DNA from: Vibrio sp. 99-70-13A1
Lineage (GTDB): Bacteria; Pseudomonadota; Gammaproteobacteria; Enterobacterales; Vibrionaceae
Assembly (NCBI RefSeq): GCF_013114625.1
Contig: NZ_VTXD01000027.1
Coordinates: 1-64,000, forward strand
DNA: 64,000 nucleotides
Direction of reading: 5' to 3'
Part shown: positions 59,400 to 64,000 of the stretch, piece by piece
Position numbering within the stretch: the first letter of the stretch is position 1
How the letters are laid out: each line of letters opens with the position of its first letter
Position numbers and translations under genes: made by a program
The notes under the pieces: model-generated
The model's database searches: none
The model's input: the letters and a program-made list of their open reading frames with translations, nothing else
What the model was told of the DNA's origin: nothing

Positions 59400-60920
59400 T
59401 TAGAAAAAGCCAAGAGGGTTAGTGTCGTAACTGATCAATAAGTTTTTGGTGTTTTGGTAGTGATCTAACATCATCTTGTGAGTTTCGCGTCCAATCCCTG
59501 ACTTCTTGTATCCACCGAATGCCGCATGCGCAGGATAAGCGTGGTAGCAGTTCACCCAAATACGTCCAGCTTCAATTTTACGCCCCATTCGATACGCTAG
59601 GTTTGCATCACGAGTCCATACCCCAGCACCCAAGCCATACTCGGTATCATTGGCAATAGCCAATGCTTCAGCTTCATCTTTAAAGGTGGTTACGGCAATA
59701 ACAGGGCCAAAAATTTCTTCTTGGAATACGCGCATTTTGTTGTTGCCTTCCAGCATCGTTGGTTGAATATAATAACCGTTACCCAAATCATCCGGTTGCT
59801 GAGCAATTTCACCACCAGTCAGTACTTTTGCCCCTTCTTGTCGACCAATTTCCAAGTAACTTAAGATCTTATCGAACTGCTCTTTCGAAGCTTGAGCGCC
59901 CACTTGCGTGTCGGTATCCAGTGGGTTGCCTTGCTTAATGGTTTGCGCTCTTTCCACAACCTTCGCAATAAACTTATCGTAAACCGATTCATGGATTAGC
60001 ACCCGTGATGGACAAGTACACACTTCACCTTGGTTAAAGAATGCCAGCAGCATGCCTTCTACACATTTATCTAGGTACTCATCTTCATGGTTGAAAATAT
60101 CAGGGAAGTAGATGTTCGGAGACTTACCGCCCAATTCAACCGTTGATGGAATCAAACTTTCAGCGGCACATTTCAGTATATGGTGACCCACTTCAGTTGA
60201 ACCTGTGAAAGCCAATTTCGCAATGCGATCACTGGTTGCTAGCGCTTGACCAGCTTCGCTACCAAAGCCATTCACGACATTGATAACACCAGCAGGAAGA
60301 AGGTCTGCAATTTTTTCCATTAATACCAAAATAGAGGTGGGAGTCTGCTCCGCCGGTTTTAAAACAATGCAACAACCAGCCGCTAACGCAGGCGCAAGTT
60401 TCCAAGCCGCCATTAAGATTGGGAAGTTCCAAGGGATGATCTGCCCGACTACCCCAATGGGTTCTGGGAAATGATAACTTGCGGTGTTTGAATCCAGCTC
60501 TGCTGCGCTGCCTTCTTGCGCTCTAATACAACCCGCAAAGTAACGGAAATGATCAACGACTAAAGGAATATCAGCAGCCAAAGTTTCACGTACAGGTTTG
60601 CCGTTTTCCCAAGTTTCAGCCACCGCAATTTCTTCTAAGTTTGCTTCAATTCGATCGGCTATTTTCAGTAAAATATTTGATCGTTCAGTAACACTTGTGC
60701 TTGCCCAACTTGCTCTCGCCGCATGCGCTGCATCTAACGCTAAAGAAATATCGGCTTCCGTAGATCGTGCCACTTGGCAATAAGGTTCACCATTGACGGG
60801 TGAAATATTGTCAAAGTATTCGCCACTCACAGGCTTCACCCACTCACCACCGATAAAGTTATCGTATTGAGCTTTAAAGTTCACCACTGCATTTTCACTA
60901 CCTGGCTGCGCATAAATCAT
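59400..60920 (-). CDS. NAD-dependent aldehyde dehydrogenase (AldB/ExaC type)
   Basis: Enzyme of 506 residues. It has a VVGQIIPWNFPILMAAWKLAPALAAG cofactor/active-site segment near 158 (in pieces), the general base Glu in STVELGGKSPN near 268 and the catalytic cysteine in GEVCTCPSRV near 303. FGGYKKSGIGRE is near the C-terminus. Relatives oxidise acetaldehyde in ethanol or acetoin catabolism. It is divergent from an AcoR-like activator and carries a sigma-54 promoter, so aldehyde- or acetoin-inducible expression is likely. Confidence 0.93.
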   Translation of the reverse strand: MIYAQPGSENAVVNFKAQYDNFIGGEWVKPVSGEYFDNISPVNGEPYCQVARSTEADISLALDAAHAARASWASTSVTERSNILLKIADRIEANLEEIAVAETWENGKPVRETLAADIPLVVDHFRYFAGCIRAQEGSAAELDSNTASYHFPEPIGVVGQIIPWNFPILMAAWKLAPALAAGCCIVLKPAEQTPTSILVLMEKIADLLPAGVINVVNGFGSEAGQALATSDRIAKLAFTGSTEVGHHILKCAAESLIPSTVELGGKSPNIYFPDIFNHEDEYLDKCVEGMLLAFFNQGEVCTCPSRVLIHESVYDKFIAKVVERAQTIKQGNPLDTDTQVGAQASKEQFDKILSYLEIGRQEGAKVLTGGEIAQQPDDLGNGYYIQPTMLEGNNKMRVFQEEIFGPVIAVTTFKDEAEALAIANDTEYGLGAGVWTRDANLAYRMGRKIEAGRIWVNCYHAYPAHAAFGGYKKSGIGRETHKMMLDHYQNTKNLLISYDTNPLGFF

Positions 60921-61032
60921 AGTTAGATCCTTCCACTTTCAATTCTGTTTGAGTTATTGATTTCTAATCCGTTTTTTAAACGTAATGTGTTTAAAACATC
61001 GTTGTTCCGTGTTTTTCTCACAACAGTAACAA

Positions 61033-61048
61033 CGCAAATCACACGCCA
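61033..61048 (-). promoter_or_regulatory. sigma-54 promoter of the aldehyde dehydrogenase gene
   Basis: On the minus strand, TGGCGTGTGATTTGCG has GG and GC separated by exactly 10 bp and matches 9 of 12 consensus positions. The leader would be about 100 bases. Confidence 0.75.
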
Positions 61049-61149
61049 ATACTTCAAAACTTGTTGTTAATAAAATGTAAAACTATGATTACCAAACAAT
61101 AACAACCTGAAGTGTATTAACTTTGAACTGTGGTAGAGGACGAGTCTCA

Positions 61150-61176
61150 GTGTTCAAGTGTCCCACTTTGGAACAC
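61150..61176. promoter_or_regulatory. palindrome upstream of the aldehyde dehydrogenase promoter (AcoR-like site)
   Basis: Arms GTGTTCAAGTG (61150-61160) and CACTTTGGAACAC (61164-61176) are complementary apart from two extra bases. The site is centred about 128 bp upstream of the sigma-54 -12 element and ends 26 bp before the preferred activator start codon. Confidence 0.6.
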
Positions 61177-61202
61177 CCTTACTGTCACAGCTTGGAACGA
61201 TC

Positions 61203-63041
61203 ATGCAACTTCAACAAACCAACACATCATTGAAGCACACATCCACTTCTGACTGGCTTTCATCTTCTTGGGGGCGCAGCAGTGAAGCAGGTCTAAAGCA
61301 AAGGCGTCTTCCTGAAGATATTCGTTTACCTCAATCTCTTCTTAAAGAGCGCCGATATGGCTCGGCCAACCTAATTCAAATCGTCAAGCAAGTCGCATTA
61401 CCTCTGTTTAATCAAATGTTTGCACGTAGTGATAGCCGTTTAATTTTGACCGATGTTGAAGGCGTAATACTGGCAAGTTGGGGACAAGAAAAGTTTAAAG
61501 AAAAACTCACTACAATCGCATTAAGTTCTGGTGCTTGCTGGCAAGAACAACTTAAAGGGACCAATGCAATCGGCACAGCCATCGTTGAGGCTAAGCCTGT
61601 ATCCATCATTGGAGACCAGCATTTTATCCACCAGCATCGGTTCATAAGTTGCTCCGCTTGCCCCATTTTTGATCATCAAGGACAAATGATCGGTATCTTG
61701 GATATTACCAGTGAACAGCAGCAACACAGCTCGACGGTTCAGTTACTTGTACAGAACATGATTCAACTCATCGAAAATCAGTTACTCAGTCATATCCCGC
61801 AAGGCACCATTCGTATTGATTTGGCGTACGCGAAATCGCTGTTACATAGTGGCTGGCAAGGTATTGTGATTGCTGATAAAACAGGGCAAATACTCGCGCA
61901 CAATCAAGTCGCTTCTCAGTTGTTAGAACAAGCATCGGTGGTGGGTGAGTCTATTGAATCACTCTTCGAAAAGCCGCTGTCTGAATCCTCCTTTGTATTT
62001 GAAAAGCAACAGCTGCAACGCCCACCTAAACGAACTCGTGCTTTGACTATGTCTTGCGATTTACACCACGGAGACCACCATATTGAACACGTTTGGCAAC
62101 AAGCCAATAAAGTGATCGACAAAGACATCAGCTTATTAATTCTTGGTGAAACCGGCGTAGGAAAAGGTGAATTCGTTAAGGCATTACACAAGCAAAGCCA
62201 ACGAAAATCGGCACCATTAGTGGCGGTGAATTGTGGGGCTCTACCAAAAGATTTAATTGAATCAGAATTATTTGGTTATGCGCCCGGAGCCTTCACAGGC
62301 GCGAGCCATAAAGGCTATCAAGGGAAAATAAGACAGGCTGACAAAGGCATTTTGTTTTTAGACGAAATCGCGGACATGCCATTAGAAGCTCAATGTCGGT
62401 TATTACATGTTTTACAAGACAAATCCGTGGTGCCGGTTGGGTCAAACCAAAGCATCAATGTGGATTGTCAGATCATTGCCGCCACTCATAAAAACCTTGA
62501 GCAATTAGTTGAAAGTGGGGAGTTTAGGCAAGATCTCTATTACCGATTAAATGGGCTGACTTTCCACTTACCAAGCTTAAAAGAAAGGGAAGACAAGCCA
62601 GCACTCATTAAAGCTATCCACCAAAAATACGCTGAACATAGTCAACGTATTTGCCCTAGCCTAATGAAACGTTTTTGTACGTATTCTTGGCCAGGGAATA
62701 TTAGAGAGTTAGACAACCTACTAAAAGTGACGGCTTTGCTTTCTTCTGGTGAACCTCAGTTAACTTTAGAACATGTTCCTAATCATTTAGCTCAACAGCT
62801 GAAAACGCTAAGTAACTCATTACTATCCAGTGCTGCACAATTTCAAACATGTTCACCGCAGCTTCAAGCAAACCAAGCCAATAGCTTATTGCCAGAAGGT
62901 ACAGACTTAAAAACAGCCGTTGAAGACACCTTGGTTCAAACTTACCAAGCTAACCAAGGCAATATCAGTAAAACTTCGCGCATACTTGGGGTCAGCCGGA
63001 ATACCATTTACCGAAAGCTGAAAACGCTCGGAATCCTTTAG
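61203..63041 (+). CDS. sigma-54-dependent activator, AcoR-like
   Basis: Regulator of about 612 residues. An N-terminal region begins near SSWGRSSEAGL, then a GAF-type sensor (about 55-190; LKGTNAIGTAIVEAKPVSIIG is the AcoR-family hallmark, in pieces). A PAS-like segment follows, then the AAA+ domain (Walker A GETGVGKG, GAFTGA intact in APGAFTGAS, Walker B GILFLDEIAD) and Fis-type helix-turn-helix GNISKTSRILGVSRNTIYRKL. No receiver domain: ligand-sensing, not phosphorylation. I prefer ATG 61203 (GGAA upstream); GTG 61158 in the same frame lies inside the palindrome. Its stop overlaps that of the convergent LacI gene. Confidence 0.9.
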   Translation: MQLQQTNTSLKHTSTSDWLSSSWGRSSEAGLKQRRLPEDIRLPQSLLKERRYGSANLIQIVKQVALPLFNQMFARSDSRLILTDVEGVILASWGQEKFKEKLTTIALSSGACWQEQLKGTNAIGTAIVEAKPVSIIGDQHFIHQHRFISCSACPIFDHQGQMIGILDITSEQQQHSSTVQLLVQNMIQLIENQLLSHIPQGTIRIDLAYAKSLLHSGWQGIVIADKTGQILAHNQVASQLLEQASVVGESIESLFEKPLSESSFVFEKQQLQRPPKRTRALTMSCDLHHGDHHIEHVWQQANKVIDKDISLLILGETGVGKGEFVKALHKQSQRKSAPLVAVNCGALPKDLIESELFGYAPGAFTGASHKGYQGKIRQADKGILFLDEIADMPLEAQCRLLHVLQDKSVVPVGSNQSINVDCQIIAATHKNLEQLVESGEFRQDLYYRLNGLTFHLPSLKEREDKPALIKAIHQKYAEHSQRICPSLMKRFCTYSWPGNIRELDNLLKVTALLSSGEPQLTLEHVPNHLAQQLKTLSNSLLSSAAQFQTCSPQLQANQANSLLPEGTDLKTAVEDTLVQTYQANQGNISKTSRILGVSRNTIYRKLKTLGIL

Positions 63042-64000
63042 CTTTTGATCGATTCAGGCATAACTGTACTGCTATTTCGAATTCTTAATTCATAAGGTAA
63101 TTGGTGGTGGGCTTCAATCGTTTGGTTCTTGATTTGTTTCATCAAAATCTCAACCGCTAGGCGCGCCATATCACTAATAGGAAAATGAACAGAGGAAACC
63201 TTAGGGTAATACATTTCGCATCGGTCAATGCTATCAAAGCTGATTAAGGCAATTTGCTCTGGAATCTTAATACCTTGTTCATGACAGAACTGAACTGCGC
63301 CAGATGTCATGTCTTCACTGCATGAGAAAATAGCGGTCATAGAAGGGTTAGCTTCATACAGTTTTTTGGCGGCAAGGTAACCACTTTCTTGGCGATAATC
63401 ACCCGCCTGTTCAAGATTTTCAGATATCAACAGACCAGCTTGTTCTAGTGCCTCTCTATACCCTTGAGTTCTTAATTGGCTCGATAAACGATTTTCTGCA
63501 CCAGAGATGCACCCTATAATTTGATGCCCCTGAGCAATCAAATGTTCTACTGATGTCTTCGCTGCTGCAACATGATCAAATGTCACACAGCGTGACTCTA
63601 AACCTTCCACTAAGCGGTCGACCAACACAAATGGAGTGGGCTTTCTTGCTAAGTCTCTGAGTTCATCATCACTTAAATGACGGCTATTCAGTACATATCC
63701 ATCACATCGTAAATCATTAAACCTTTGGATAGCTTCTCGCTCTCCAACTTCTGTTTGATGACCTTGCGCAGTAATTAAAAACTTCTTATTCAAATCAAGC
63801 TCAGTTTGTACTTGATCCATCATCTCCCCGAAAAATCCACCCGTATAATAGGTGACCAACAGACCAATCATATTTGAAGATGATGTCGCTAATGAACGAG
63901 CAATAGCACTGGGTCTGTAATCAAGCTCTGCCATTGCGGCTTCTACTTTTCTAACAGTATCCGCTCTAAATTTCCCTTCACCGTTAATGATCCTAGAAAC
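63038..64000 (-). CDS. LacI-family regulator, N-terminus beyond the window
   Basis: The frame is open to the right edge, so the start is missing. At the edge the reverse complement encodes VSRIINGEGKFRADTVRKVE, then AAMAELDYRPSAIARSL, which is the second half of the LacI helix-turn-helix plus hinge. The periplasmic-binding-like sensor follows (GLLVTYYTGGFFGEMM, GAENRLSSQLRTQGYREAL, LISFDSID and so on). An ATG at 63934 is internal. The stop codon overlaps that of the AcoR-like gene by 4 bp. The effector is not evident. Confidence 0.9.
   Translation of the reverse strand, partial: VSRIINGEGKFRADTVRKVEAAMAELDYRPSAIARSLATSSSNMIGLLVTYYTGGFFGEMMDQVQTELDLNKKFLITAQGHQTEVGEREAIQRFNDLRCDGYVLNSRHLSDDELRDLARKPTPFVLVDRLVEGLESRCVTFDHVAAAKTSVEHLIAQGHQIIGCISGAENRLSSQLRTQGYREALEQAGLLISENLEQAGDYRQESGYLAAKKLYEANPSMTAIFSCSEDMTSGAVQFCHEQGIKIPEQIALISFDSIDRCEMYYPKVSSVHFPISDMARLAVEILMKQIKNQTIEAHHQLPYELRIRNSSTVMPESIKS

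Overview
The window looks like a chromosome segment of a marine gammaproteobacterium of the Vibrionaceae, most likely Vibrio or a close relative. Evidence: the AT-rich base composition, the 16S rRNA 5' end, several protein families typical of vibrios (DUF3010, DUF3012, DUF2860, DUF3087, OmpW, TrmY-like, ArsR-SigZ) and an mdtL-yidZ pair shared with enterics. The species, and which of the two vibrio chromosomes this is, cannot be fixed from the sequence alone. I see no prophage, integrase, transposase, CRISPR array or integron array.

Layout. 1-600: 5' end of a 16S rRNA gene on the minus strand, with its leader (boxA) and two strong promoters. 650-8100: small transport and regulatory genes (DUF3087, TrmY-like methyltransferase, ArsR-SigZ, YitT, an MFS carrier preceded by a tiny His-rich membrane protein, TauE/SafE, YjbR, a PAP2 phosphatase). 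8560-9550: FMN riboswitch controlling ribB. 9770-14650: four-gene peptide/metal-chelate type ABC importer with a fused double ATPase. 15090-21200: a membrane-anchored unknown protein, then LysR, HxlR, cupin and SDR units. 21400-25260: cell-envelope proteins (DUF2860, a choice-of-anchor I lipoprotein, OmpW). 25670-29100: glgC, an HPF-family ribosome hibernation factor, a 52-residue DUF3012 lipoprotein and a HAD phosphatase. 29270-38110: a coherent organophosphate/phosphonate module on the minus strand: PhnD-PhnC-PhnE-PhnE importer, periplasmic glycerophosphodiester phosphodiesterase, and a histidine kinase/sigma-54 response-regulator pair. 38540-51650: GH13 lipoprotein, TrmH-type methyltransferase, LysR, EamA exporter divergent from a MocR regulator, chemoreceptor, DUF3010, yidZ-mdtL, arylamine N-acetyltransferase, AhpD-like protein. 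51980-59250: SSS symporter, glutathione-dependent formaldehyde detoxification pair (adhC, fghA), CopD-like membrane protein, HAD and NUDIX hydrolases. 59400-64000: aldehyde dehydrogenase divergent from its AcoR-like sigma-54 activator, then the truncated end of a LacI regulator.

How genes work together. The best-supported regulatory logic is in the organophosphate module. Both phnD and the phosphodiesterase gene carry a sigma-54 -24/-12 element, and both have a GGGTCA-N4-TGTCCC-like site about 83 bp upstream. The neighbouring response regulator is the obvious candidate to bind it. A second sigma-54 circuit (AcoR-like activator, palindrome, sigma-54 promoter, aldehyde dehydrogenase) sits at the right end.

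Two features run through the whole window. First, short tandem repeats (6-20 bp units) are common in the intergenic DNA, and several include the stop codon of the preceding gene. Second, local regulators often have recognisable operators: an ArsR palindrome, MocR direct repeats, an HxlR inverted repeat, and TetR-type palindromes whose regulator gene appears to survive only as a short frameshifted stub.
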